Below the pieces are notes generated by a model that did not search any database, was not told the DNA's origin, and saw nothing but the letters and a program-made list of their open reading frames with translations. DNA of 53,122 nt, from assembly GCF_000590555.1 (NCBI RefSeq), contig NC_022198.1, positions 1,978,781-2,031,902 on the forward strand, read 5' to 3'. Made by a program: the position numbers and the translations under genes. Below, one piece after another: positions 46,215-53,122 of the stretch (position 1 is its first letter; each line of letters begins with the position of its first letter). The stretch comes from Corynebacterium argentoratense DSM 44202 (GTDB taxonomy: Bacteria > Actinomycetota > Actinomycetes > Mycobacteriales > Mycobacteriaceae).

Positions 46215-46251
46215 CGTGCCCGCTTGAGCCCATGGAAGGGATGCGTCAGCA

Positions 46252-47421
46252 GTGACTGAGATTTTGCGTGTTGGTGACTCGGATCCCCGAGTCGCAGAGG
46301 TTCGAGCAACCCTCGCTCGGCTCGGCCAACTCGACGGATTCGACGGTGCCGACACACAGTCCTTTTCCGCCAGCGATACCCACTTTGACGCCCACCTGGC
46401 CCAAGCACTCCAGGCCTTCCAGCAGTCCCGCGGCATCATCGCCGACGGTGTGATCGGCGAGGTCACCCTGCGTGCACTCCGCGAGGCCTCCTACACGCTG
46501 GGCGCCCGCGTCCTGCAGTACCAACCGGGCAAAGTCCTGGTTGGCGATGACGTCGCTGAACTTCAAGACCAGCTTCACGAACTCGGCTTCTACTCTTCCC
46601 GCGTCGACGGCCAATTCGGCCCAGCCACGCACGAAGCCGTCATGAACTACCAGCTCAACTACGGCCTGAACACTGATGGTATCTGTGGGCCGAACACCGT
46701 CCGCGCCCTGTCCTACCTGGGGCTGCGCATCACTGGTGGTTCGCCCAATGCCATCCGCGAAATAGAGCAAGTTCGCCGCGCAGGCCCCCGTCTGACCGGC
46801 AAACGCGTCGTCCTCGACCCGGGCCTGGGTGGCCAAAACAAGGGTCTCACCGTCAAGGGCCCCTACGGGGACATCACCGAAGAGGAGATCCTCTGGGACA
46901 TCGCCAGCCGCATCGAAGGCCGCATGGTCGCCGCCGGTGTGGAGACTATTATGTCCCGTCCTCGCATGGACGACCCCACCTTTGAGGACCGAGCAGAAAT
47001 CGCTAATGCTTTTGGCGCCGACCTTATGATCTGCCTCCAGTGCGACCGATACCCCAACGACAAAGCCAATGGTGTCGCTACGTTCTACTTCGGCTCCGAG
47101 AAGGGCAGCAACTCCATCACGGGTGAGAAACTCTCTGGTTTTATCCAGCGTGAGATTTCTGCCCGCACGGAATTAACGAACTGCGGAAATCACGGCCGCA
47201 CCTGGGACATTCTGCGCCTGACGTACATGCCGGCGATCGACGTTGTACTTGGGTACCTCACCAACCCCAATGACGTCGCGATCCTCACGGATCCACAGGC
47301 CCGTGACGCTATCGCAGAGGCCATTGTGGTTGCCGTGAAGCGTCTTTACCTTCTCGACGATGACGATCAGCCGACGGGTACCTACAAGTTCTCGGAACTC
47401 CTAGAACAAGAAGTGCTTTAG
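46252..47421 (+). CDS. cwlM: CwlM-like peptidoglycan amidase-fold regulator
   Basis: The protein has 389 residues from the GTG at 46252. Two peptidoglycan-binding repeats (about 1-80 and 85-165, the second with LHELGFYSSRVDGQFGPATH) precede an Amidase_3 fold. Zinc ligands look damaged: where active enzymes have DPGHGG there is LDPGLGGQNKG, the SIHAN block is LQCDRYPN, and the catalytic GF block near the C-terminus is VVLGYLTNPNDV. M. tuberculosis CwlM is likewise not an active amidase but a regulator that activates MurA. Synteny (trxC, cwlM, parB) is exact. GAAGGG lies 12 nt upstream. Confidence 0.9.
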   Translation: MTEILRVGDSDPRVAEVRATLARLGQLDGFDGADTQSFSASDTHFDAHLAQALQAFQQSRGIIADGVIGEVTLRALREASYTLGARVLQYQPGKVLVGDDVAELQDQLHELGFYSSRVDGQFGPATHEAVMNYQLNYGLNTDGICGPNTVRALSYLGLRITGGSPNAIREIEQVRRAGPRLTGKRVVLDPGLGGQNKGLTVKGPYGDITEEEILWDIASRIEGRMVAAGVETIMSRPRMDDPTFEDRAEIANAFGADLMICLQCDRYPNDKANGVATFYFGSEKGSNSITGEKLSGFIQREISARTELTNCGNHGRTWDILRLTYMPAIDVVLGYLTNPNDVAILTDPQARDAIAEAIVVAVKRLYLLDDDDQPTGTYKFSELLEQEVL

Positions 47422-47437
47422 CTGCCCCCTCGATCGG

Positions 47438-48598
47438 CTAGCGCTCGTCGCTTCCCCGGAGCAGGCCGATGATTCGTTCAAAATCATCCTTATCACCGAA
47501 CTCCACCACAATCCGGCCCTTACGCTTACCAACGCTCACAGACACCCGAGTATCCAAACCATCAGCCAAAGACTCCGCCGCCCGAGTGAAAAACTCCGGC
47601 GTCGGAGCCTTCTCACGCTTCGCCTTCTTCGCCGGCTCATCGCCGCGATTAATCAGCACCACAGCCTCTTCTGTGGCCCGGACCGACAAACCTTCGGCAA
47701 CGATCCTGTCAGCCAAAGCCTCCTGCGCTTGCGCACCGGCCTTCAAACCCAACAAAGCACGAGCATGACCCGCACTAATAACACCCGAAGCGACCTTACG
47801 CTGCGCCCCCACAGGCAGCTGTAGAAGACGCAACATATTGGTGATCAACGGACGCGAACGACCGATCTTATCCGCCAACTCAGTTTGGGTAACACCAAAC
47901 TCCTCCAGCAATTGCTGATAGGCGTGGGCCTCTTCCAAGGGGTTCAACTGCACACGGTGGATATTTTCCAGCAACGCGTCGCGAAGCATGTCCGCGTCAT
48001 CAGTCTCACGAACAATCGCCGGGATACGCTTCAACCCAGCCTTCGTCGCCGCCCGCAAGCGACGCTCACCCATGATCAGCTCATAAGTGCCATGCGGGGC
48101 GCGACGCACCACGATCGGCTGCATCAAACCAAACTCGCGGATCGAATGGATGAGCTCCTCAAGCGCGGCCTCATCGAAAACCTGACGAGGCTGCTTTGAG
48201 TTCGGCGCGATCGCACCAATCGGAAGCTCCTCGTAAACCGCACCAAAACTATCTGCGTTCGTGCCAGCCTTAGCGGCAGCCTCCGCAGCACGGCCCGAGG
48301 AAGCAGTATTCTGCGGGCCATCGCCCAACAACACACTCGCGGCACCACTACTTAAACGAGGCTTCGACTTACCCCCCGGGACCACATTGGTCATATCTAC
48401 CTTGCGTTCCGAAGAAGCAGCCTTCGAAGACTGTGCTCCCCGCGCCCCCTTAGGCTGCGCAGCAGCTTTGGCGCCAGAAGCCGCCTTGTTAGCAGCGGTA
48501 GGGGCGGCGTCATTATCCACAGGATCGCTCTGAGGAATAAGCGCCGCCAAACCACGACCCAAACCACCCGTACGCTTTGTTGGACGCTTAGACGCCAT
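47438..48598 (-). CDS. parB: Chromosome-partitioning protein ParB
   Basis: The protein has 386 residues. The first 115 are disordered and A/S/K-rich. The CTPase/N-terminal domain includes [20 protein letters not shown] and the arginine box [12 protein letters not shown]. The HTH follows ([20 protein letters not shown]) and the C-terminal dimerisation segment ends the protein. It loads and spreads at parS sites, five of which lie in this window, and recruits SMC. It begins 2 nt after parA. It ends 16 nt from the convergent cwlM end. Confidence 0.97.
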   Translation of the reverse strand: MASKRPTKRTGGLGRGLAALIPQSDPVDNDAAPTAANKAASGAKAAAQPKGARGAQSSKAASSERKVDMTNVVPGGKSKPRLSSGAASVLLGDGPQNTASSGRAAEAAAKAGTNADSFGAVYEELPIGAIAPNSKQPRQVFDEAALEELIHSIREFGLMQPIVVRRAPHGTYELIMGERRLRAATKAGLKRIPAIVRETDDADMLRDALLENIHRVQLNPLEEAHAYQQLLEEFGVTQTELADKIGRSRPLITNMLRLLQLPVGAQRKVASGVISAGHARALLGLKAGAQAQEALADRIVAEGLSVRATEEAVVLINRGDEPAKKAKREKAPTPEFFTRAAESLADGLDTRVSVSVGKRKGRIVVEFGDKDDFERIIGLLRGSDER

Positions 48599-48600
48599 GG

Positions 48601-49545
48601 CTACTTCTCCTCACCATCATCAGCCGAAACCGAACCCTGCGGGGCAGCACCCACAGGAGAATCACCCGTAGCCGGATAATCGCCGCGAGTCGCGATCTCC
48701 TTCGCTGCATCAAAATAAGCCATCGCACCACGCGAACCCGGGTCATATTCCAACACTGTCTGCCCATAACCAGGAGCCTCGGAAACCTTCACCGAACGCG
48801 GAATCACCGTGCGCAACACGACATCACCGAAATGACCCTTAACCTCGTCAGCGACCTGCTCAGCCAACTTAGTGCGGGCATCAAACATCGTCAACAAAAT
48901 ACAAGAAATATGCAGCTCAGGGTTCAAATGCTGACGGATCATCGTGATGTTGTTAAGCAACTGACCCACACCCTCCAGCGCGTAATACTCGCACTGGATC
49001 GGGATCAATACCTCCGTCACAGCAGTCATCGCATTGATCGTCAACAAACCCAGCGACGGCGGACAATCGATAAAGACATAATCGAAACCGTGGTCGCTCA
49101 AGAACTTCTCGTTCAACGCATCCGACAAGCGGTACTCACGGCGCACCATCGACACAAGCTCGATTTCCGAACCAGCCAAATCAATAGTCGCCGGAATGCA
49201 GAACAAATTCTCATTGAAAGGGGAGGGCTGCATAGCTTCAGCCGCAGTGCACTCACCAATGAGCATCTCGTAACTCGACAAGGTGCCCACCCGGTGCTCC
49301 GCCCCCAAAGCAGTCGACGCATTACCCTGCGGATCAAGATCAACCACCAGGACCTTCAACCCACACACCGCAAGGCCCGCGGCGAGGTTCACCGAAGACG
49401 TCGTCTTGCCGACGCCACCCTTCTGGTTGGCCACAGTCAGCTTGCGGACCTTATCGGGCCGGGGCATGCTCAAGGTATTCGACTGCACCTGGGCAGCCCT
49501 CTGAGCTGCGGCTGCGATAGGGGTGTCGTCCCAAACCTCGTCCAT
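48601..49545 (-). CDS. parA: Chromosome-partitioning ATPase ParA
   Basis: The protein has 314 residues of the Walker-type ParA family. The deviant Walker A is [14 protein letters not shown], the A' motif [12 protein letters not shown], and Walker [13 protein letters not shown] 38-residue N-terminal extension precedes the ATPase core and a short tail follows it. It moves ParB-parS complexes, in corynebacteria together with polar DivIVA. parA and parB form one operon; the 84-nt gap to rsmG upstream should hold its promoter. Confidence 0.97.
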   Translation of the reverse strand: MDEVWDDTPIAAAAQRAAQVQSNTLSMPRPDKVRKLTVANQKGGVGKTTSSVNLAAGLAVCGLKVLVVDLDPQGNASTALGAEHRVGTLSSYEMLIGECTAAEAMQPSPFNENLFCIPATIDLAGSEIELVSMVRREYRLSDALNEKFLSDHGFDYVFIDCPPSLGLLTINAMTAVTEVLIPIQCEYYALEGVGQLLNNITMIRQHLNPELHISCILLTMFDARTKLAEQVADEVKGHFGDVVLRTVIPRSVKVSEAPGYGQTVLEYDPGSRGAMAYFDAAKEIATRGDYPATGDSPVGAAPQGSVSADDGEEK

Positions 49546-49629
49546 TAAAGCCCCTCAAAAGTGCGAAGAAGATTCATAAAGCGTACCCGTTAACCCTATC
49601 GCACATCGCGGACTAATCCACGGCCGGGG

Positions 49630-50265
49630 TTAACGCCTGCGCTCAATACTGATCAACGTCGTCGGCTGAGGCAACAAGGCCTCGCCAACCACAAAGATTT
49701 TGGACGCCCCCGCGCCTGCTTTCGCAATAATCGCGGCGTCACGATCCAATTCTTCCGCCACGCTTTCGCCCTTCATCGCCGTCATTCGGCCGCCAACCTT
49801 CGCCAGCGGCAAGGACCAGTGCGCCAGCTTGCCCAGGGGAGCGACCGCGCGGGAGGTCACGACGTCAGCGAGACCAACCTGCTTACGGATAGCTTTATCC
49901 TCTGCGCGGCCACGCACAACCGTCACGTTGGGCAGCTCCAACTGGTCGACAATCTCAGCAAGGTACGTGCTGCGCTTGAGCAATGGCTCAATCAGAGTGA
50001 TGTCCAGATCTGGGCGGGCAATCGCCAGGGGAATGCCCGGCAGGCCCGCCCCAGAACCAATGTCGGTGACCTTGATGCCGTGGCGCATGGCTTCCCCAAT
50101 CACGGCGCAATTGAGGATGTGACGATCCCACAGTTTCGGAATCTCACGAGGCCCCATAAATCCGCGGATGTTTCCATCAGTGGCGAGGGACTCGTGATAG
50201 CGGATTGCCTTGGGGAGGTTGTCTCCGAAAATTTCTTCAGCTGCTGCTGGGACGTCTTGTTTCAC
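49630..50265 (-). CDS. rsmG: 16S rRNA (guanine-527-N7)-methyltransferase
   Basis: The protein has 211 residues. The SAM-binding motif is VTDIGSGAGLPGIPLAIARP and the DLDITLIEPLLKRSTYL segment follows. It methylates G527 of 16S rRNA. The start is GTG at 50265; an in-frame TAG five codons upstream rules out a longer form. The GTG is the centre of the parS palindrome, so the first codons (GTG AAA CA) are part of the ParB site. It follows yidC by 12 nt with no jag gene between. Confidence 0.95.
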   Translation of the reverse strand: MKQDVPAAAEEIFGDNLPKAIRYHESLATDGNIRGFMGPREIPKLWDRHILNCAVIGEAMRHGIKVTDIGSGAGLPGIPLAIARPDLDITLIEPLLKRSTYLAEIVDQLELPNVTVVRGRAEDKAIRKQVGLADVVTSRAVAPLGKLAHWSLPLAKVGGRMTAMKGESVAEELDRDAAIIAKAGAGASKIFVVGEALLPQPTTLISIERRR

Positions 50266-50273
50266 GTGAAACG
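50258..50273. promoter_or_regulatory. parS site over rsmG start codon
   Basis: TGTTTCACGTGAAACG matches the consensus at 15 of 16 positions. It lies between yidC and rsmG and includes the rsmG GTG. Confidence 0.9.
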
Positions 50274-50277
50274 CTGC

Positions 50278-51237
50278 CTACTTCTTCTTTTTCTTGTTCT
50301 TAGCGTTCTGAGGGCGCTGACCCGGCTTCGGGGCGCTGGCGCGCTTAGCCTCACGCTTGGCTGCGAGCTCTTCTTCCTCTTCACGGTCCATCTTCGCGAA
50401 GACGTAACGCTGCTGGAAGAAGGTCCAGATGTTGTTGGAGAGCATGTAGAACAGCAGGCCGATGTGCCACACAGCACCGGTGAACAAAATCATGCCCGGC
50501 ATGAACCAGACCATCATCTTGTTCATCATCTGCATTTGTTGCGCCATCATGTCATTCTGCGGCGCCCTCTGCTTGCCGCTGGCGATACGTTGCGCATTGC
50601 GGGCAATCGACATCTTCGCAACAAAGTGCGTTGCGGTAGCAGTCAGCAAAATCAATGGGCCGGCAACCATGATGATCTTCGTGCGGGTGAAGTCCACCGG
50701 CTGGAAGGCCTCATACATAGAATCCGGCATAGAGATGTAGGCCGAGAGGGGAACGCCGAAGAAGCGAGCATCCAGGAAGCTCTGCACATCAGAGGGGGAG
50801 AAGATGTAATTCGCAGTCTGGCGGTTTTGCTCGATGCTCAAACCCAACTGGAACTTGCCCGTGCCGGTTCGGTTAAAGGAACGCAGCACGTGGAACAAAC
50901 CAATGAACACTGGCATCTGAACGAACAGCGGAAGGCAGCCGGCTAGGGGATTAACACCCATTTCCTTTTGCACCTTGCGCATTTCGACCATTTGGCGCTG
51001 CTGGTCGTTTTTGTACTTGTTCTTGATTTCCGTCATCAGCGGCTGCATTTCCTGCATCTTGCGCGCTGAACGCATCTGGTTCATCATCGGACGAACCAGC
51101 AGAATACGAATAGTCCACGTCAGGAAGACGATCGACAGCAGCCAGGTCACACCCCAGTTGGGGTCAAGCACCAGCGAGAACACTTTGTGCCAGAACCACA
51201 AGATTGCGGAAATTGGCCAATAGATGAAATTAAGCAC
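50278..51237 (-). CDS. yidC: Membrane protein insertase YidC
   Basis: The protein has 319 residues of the short YidC/Oxa1 type without the large periplasmic domain of proteobacteria. The first helix is near the N-terminus, followed by WLLSIVFLTWTIRILLVRP with the conserved positively charged groove arginine region. A cytosolic hairpin (MRSARKMQEMQPLMTEIKNK) and several helices follow. The C-terminus is very basic (ends KNKKKKK), probably for ribosome contact. It inserts membrane proteins alone or with SecYEG. It forms the rpmH-rnpA-yidD-yidC-rsmG cluster. Confidence 0.95.
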   Translation of the reverse strand: MLNFIYWPISAILWFWHKVFSLVLDPNWGVTWLLSIVFLTWTIRILLVRPMMNQMRSARKMQEMQPLMTEIKNKYKNDQQRQMVEMRKVQKEMGVNPLAGCLPLFVQMPVFIGLFHVLRSFNRTGTGKFQLGLSIEQNRQTANYIFSPSDVQSFLDARFFGVPLSAYISMPDSMYEAFQPVDFTRTKIIMVAGPLILLTATATHFVAKMSIARNAQRIASGKQRAPQNDMMAQQMQMMNKMMVWFMPGMILFTGAVWHIGLLFYMLSNNIWTFFQQRYVFAKMDREEEEELAAKREAKRASAPKPGQRPQNAKNKKKKK

Positions 51238-51256
51238 GGTAGTTCGTCAAACTCCC

Positions 51257-51484
51257 TTAAAGATGTTTCTGCGGTACGGGGTCGTATCCGCCTGGATGCC
51301 ACGGCCCGCACTTCACAATGCGAACCGCAGTCAAATAAAGGCCCACGATGGCGCCCCTACTTTCTAACGCTTCGAGCGCATAATTGCTGCATGTTGGCTC
51401 AAAACGGCACGTGGAGACCATTTTAAGGGGTGAAAGGTACTTTTGGTAGCCACGCACGGCTTTCATCAGCACAGCGGACAACAT
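51257..51484 (-). CDS. yidD: Membrane protein insertion efficiency factor YidD
   Basis: The 75-residue protein contains the family block YLSPLKMVSTCRFEPTCSNY and ends WHPGGYDPVP. Three conserved cysteines are visible. It is a small amphipathic protein that helps YidC-dependent insertion. Its ATG follows directly on the rnpA stop codon (TAAATG), so the genes are coupled. The upstream rnpA C-terminus is overlapped by no other frame. Confidence 0.93.
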   Translation of the reverse strand: MLSAVLMKAVRGYQKYLSPLKMVSTCRFEPTCSNYALEALESRGAIVGLYLTAVRIVKCGPWHPGGYDPVPQKHL

Positions 51485-51961
51485 TTATCTGCCCACCCCT
51501 TGGCGTGCTTGGCGAGTATTCGTATGAGTTTTCGCGCCGAAGGATTTGTCGAAGGCTTTATCCAAAGCAAGTTCGAGTTCCCGTTGAAGCTCGACTGTAG
51601 TTAATGACGCCGCGCCTGGAAAAGCACGCACGACAACGTCAATGTAGCCACGTGGTTCTTCCGCGGCGTCAACACCCAAGGCAGGATGTTCAGCCTTAAC
51701 TAGGTTAAAAAATGCCGCGCGAAGTTTGCGTGCGGTGTTATGCCGAACGACGGAATTACCCACGGCCTTGGAAATAACCAGGCCGCAGCGCGGTGCGCGA
51801 GGTGTCGATAGCTCGACCGAAGACCCGCTATTTTCACCCGGCAGGGTGGCTCTGGCGCTAAGAAAATGAATCATCAGGTTGCGGGATTTAACCCGACGAC
51901 CCTTTTTCATCACAGTCTTAAACTGCGCTTGTGTGCTCAAACGATGTTCAACGGGAAGCAC
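51485..51961 (-). CDS. rnpA: Ribonuclease P protein component
   Basis: The protein has 158 residues. The RNR-type motif is in AVGNSVVRHNTARKLRAAF, with the N-terminal block LPVEHRLSTQAQFKTVMKKG. It binds RNase P RNA and the 5' leader of pre-tRNA. Compared with the usual 115-125 residues it is long: an insertion around residues 38-55 (LPGENSGSSVELSTPRAP) and an extended tail account for it. Its start lies 83 nt after rpmH, with a terminator-like hairpin between. Confidence 0.94.
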   Translation of the reverse strand: MLPVEHRLSTQAQFKTVMKKGRRVKSRNLMIHFLSARATLPGENSGSSVELSTPRAPRCGLVISKAVGNSVVRHNTARKLRAAFFNLVKAEHPALGVDAAEEPRGYIDVVVRAFPGAASLTTVELQRELELALDKAFDKSFGAKTHTNTRQARQGVGR

Positions 51962-51991
51962 AGCACCACCTCAAAAAGACATGACAATGCA

Positions 51992-52032
51992 AAACGGCCC
52001 GAGGAAACCACGGTGGGCTTCCCGGGCCGTTT
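51992..52032 (-). terminator. Terminator/attenuator between rpmH and rnpA
   Basis: On the minus strand AAACGGCCCG (52032-52023) pairs with CGGGCCGTTT (52001-51992), extended by GGAA/TTCC inside, and ends in TTTTGC. It lies 12 nt after rpmH and would cap most rpmH transcripts while letting some reach rnpA. Confidence 0.8.
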
Positions 52033-52044
52033 AAGCGTTAGTGC

Positions 52045-52188
52045 TTACGCAGTCAGCGAAGCACGGCCCTTACGACGACGAGCCGAAACAATTGCACGAC
52101 CCGCGCGAGTACGCATGCGGGTACGGAAGCCGTGCACGCGTGCACGACGACGGTTGTTCGGCTGGAACGTCCGCTTGCCCTTAGCCAC
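52045..52188 (-). CDS. rpmH: 50S ribosomal protein L34
   Basis: The 47-residue, arginine-rich protein begins [20 protein letters not shown] and ends SLTA. It contains the L34 core [20 protein letters not shown]. The start is GTG at 52188 with AAGGAGT upstream, as is usual in actinobacteria. It lies between oriC and rnpA. It is short and begins with GTG, so simple ORF scans miss it. Confidence 0.97.
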   Translation of the reverse strand: MAKGKRTFQPNNRRRARVHGFRTRMRTRAGRAIVSARRRKGRASLTA

Positions 52189-52872
52189 GGTGAACACTCC
52201 TTAAAATAAAACGACGGTTTAATAGCAAAGCCAACCGCATCGGGCGATGGCTTTGTCGCGACCTACGACAATGAAACCCCGGCAAGAATGGGCTGAAAAA
52301 GACCCTGTGCCAGGGGATCACCTGGAAGGCGATGCGATACGCGACAGCAACCGATGTTTAAACAAGGGCTCACTATCTGCGACAGACTCACAACAGGTTA
52401 CGCGTCGGAGTACAGATAAACAAATCGACACGCCGAATGCATATTTCGGCATCCGTGCTGGCAGTGGCACAAACTGTAAGCGCGAAGAAAGCACCCCTAA
52501 CTACCCCTGAAACAACACTTTTGTAATTTCTGTGCTGTTAATTTGTTCTCAAGTCCCGAAGGTTCGTGCGCACCTTAAAGCCAACGCTGACACGCTTCAC
52601 TGCCCAATACAACAAGGCAAGCCCCAAAAATGCACGCCTTGTCGGCGTGTCGCCACCGACAGCTAGCCGCAGACGTTCATCAACGCCAGCGATTAATCCG
52701 AACAATTCACAACAGTTTTTCACACCCCAAACCGCACATAATGAGGCCTGGAAAACACGAGCCAATCAACCCAGTACACCCATGCAAACGTCTGCCTAGA
52801 CACCAGGGAGGGGTTGGGGGTAAATATGTGTCTGGTCCGAGCTTTGCTCACACCCTGTGAAAACACAGCGAC

Positions 52873-52881
52873 TGTGGATAA
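52873..52881 (-). other. DnaA box
   Basis: TGTGGATAA, the complement of TTATCCACA, next to the A/T-rich segment. Confidence 0.9.
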
Positions 52882-52923
52882 CTCTAAACTTTTACTTGAG
52901 ACTTAAGGTTTAAGGTTAAAAAA
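52882..52923. other. Probable DNA unwinding element
   Basis: This A/T-rich stretch (CTCTAAACTTTTACTTGAGA, then CTTAAGGTTTAAGGTTAAAA) lies between the first and second DnaA boxes. GGTTTAAGGTTAA is internally repetitive. Position and composition suit the melting site. Confidence 0.55.
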
Positions 52924-52957
52924 TCCCAGTTCACGGGGTAGATCAAAGTTCACACAG

Positions 52958-52966
52958 TTATCCACA
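52958..52966 (+). other. DnaA box
   Basis: Perfect TTATCCACA. Confidence 0.92.
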
Positions 52967-52981
52967 GCCCTATGATGTCCC

Positions 52982-52990
52982 TGTGGATAA
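52982..52990 (-). other. DnaA box
   Basis: Perfect TGTGGATAA, 24 bp from the box on each side. Confidence 0.92.
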
Positions 52991-53005
52991 CATACCGGAA
53001 AGAAG

Positions 53006-53025
53006 TTATCCACAGGTGTGGATAA
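53006..53025. other. Pair of head-to-head DnaA boxes
   Basis: TTATCCACA (53006-53014) and TGTGGATAA (53017-53025) are separated by 2 bp and form a near-perfect 20-bp palindrome. Confidence 0.92.
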
Positions 53026-53122
53026 AACTGTGAAAGCCTAGGCATCGGCATTTTTTACCTGTGGACACCACACGTGGAAAACTTTCAAAAAACGACACGA
53101 ATCGACGACGAAGGGAAAACGA

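Larger units (their letters stand above)
52189..53122. other. oriC: Origin of replication (oriC), rpmH-dnaA intergenic region
   Basis: This 934-nt gap holds no credible gene. The rpmH side (52189-52860) is of mixed composition with a small hairpin GCCGAA...TTCGGC at 52432-52450. The dnaA side has five perfect DnaA boxes and an A/T-rich stretch. dnaA should start just beyond the right edge; AAGGGAAAA at the end may be part of its leader. Confidence 0.92.

Noticed and set aside
50266..50277. jag/khpB between yidC and rsmG
   Set aside because: The two genes are 12 nt apart, so the gene is absent from this cluster.
1648..51671. TGACGYCGCG as a polar FtsK-guiding (KOPS-like) sequence
   Set aside because: About 17 copies face one way and 15 the other within one replication arm, so there is no polarity.

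Overview
The window is the origin-proximal left arm of a Corynebacterium chromosome. A partial 16S rRNA gene of actinobacterial type lies at the left edge on the minus strand. The right part follows the gene order known from Mycobacterium and Corynebacterium: cca, nudix, DUF6049-like protein, murJ, sigM, trxB, trxC, cwlM, parB, parA, rsmG, yidC, yidD, rnpA, rpmH, then an oriC with several perfect DnaA boxes. dnaA itself should start just past the right edge. As in C. glutamicum, no jag/khpB gene separates rsmG from yidC. The species cannot be named from what is visible.

Layout. 1-1.5 kb: 5' part of an rRNA operon with its leader and promoter, reading away from the origin. 1.7-7.5 kb: a NYN-domain protein, a thioredoxin, a copZ-copA copper-export pair and a CPA1 Na+/H+ antiporter. 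7.6-8.4 kb: a decayed patch with a CoA-transferase remnant and a frameshifted Abi-like gene. 8.35-14.6 kb (minus): dnaB, rplI, ssb, rpsF, a small membrane protein, a class A penicillin-binding protein and a DUF5318-like zinc-ribbon protein. 14.8-20.7 kb: a MarR regulator in the position of C. glutamicum malR, its membrane-protein partner, trhO, an XRE regulator with a Nei-type glycosylase, and leuS. 20.9-24.5 kb: a mannose-family PTS operon (fused EIIAB, EIIC, EIID) ending in a HAD phosphatase. 25.2-27.2 kb: a DAACS symporter and an SdpI-like protein with a cysteine-rich tail.

27.2-34.4 kb is a complete trp operon, trpL-E-G-D-C(F)-B-A, with a WW leader peptide and a textbook attenuator. Its terminator stem is itself a perfect parS site. 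More parS copies lie inside trpC, just past the operon, before a BASS-type transporter, and across the rsmG start codon. These are the ParB landing sites that work with the parAB pair at 47.4-49.5 kb.

Two wider patterns are not explained by genes. First, a 10-mer TGACGYCGCG occurs about 32 times on both strands (21 of them TGACGCCGCG). Second, multi-kilobase blocks alternate between G/T-rich and C/A-rich on the same physical strand regardless of gene direction, and some boundaries fall inside single genes (near 39.68 kb and 29.1 kb). A pair of 93-nt foldable direct repeats lies between convergent genes at 36.4-36.7 kb.
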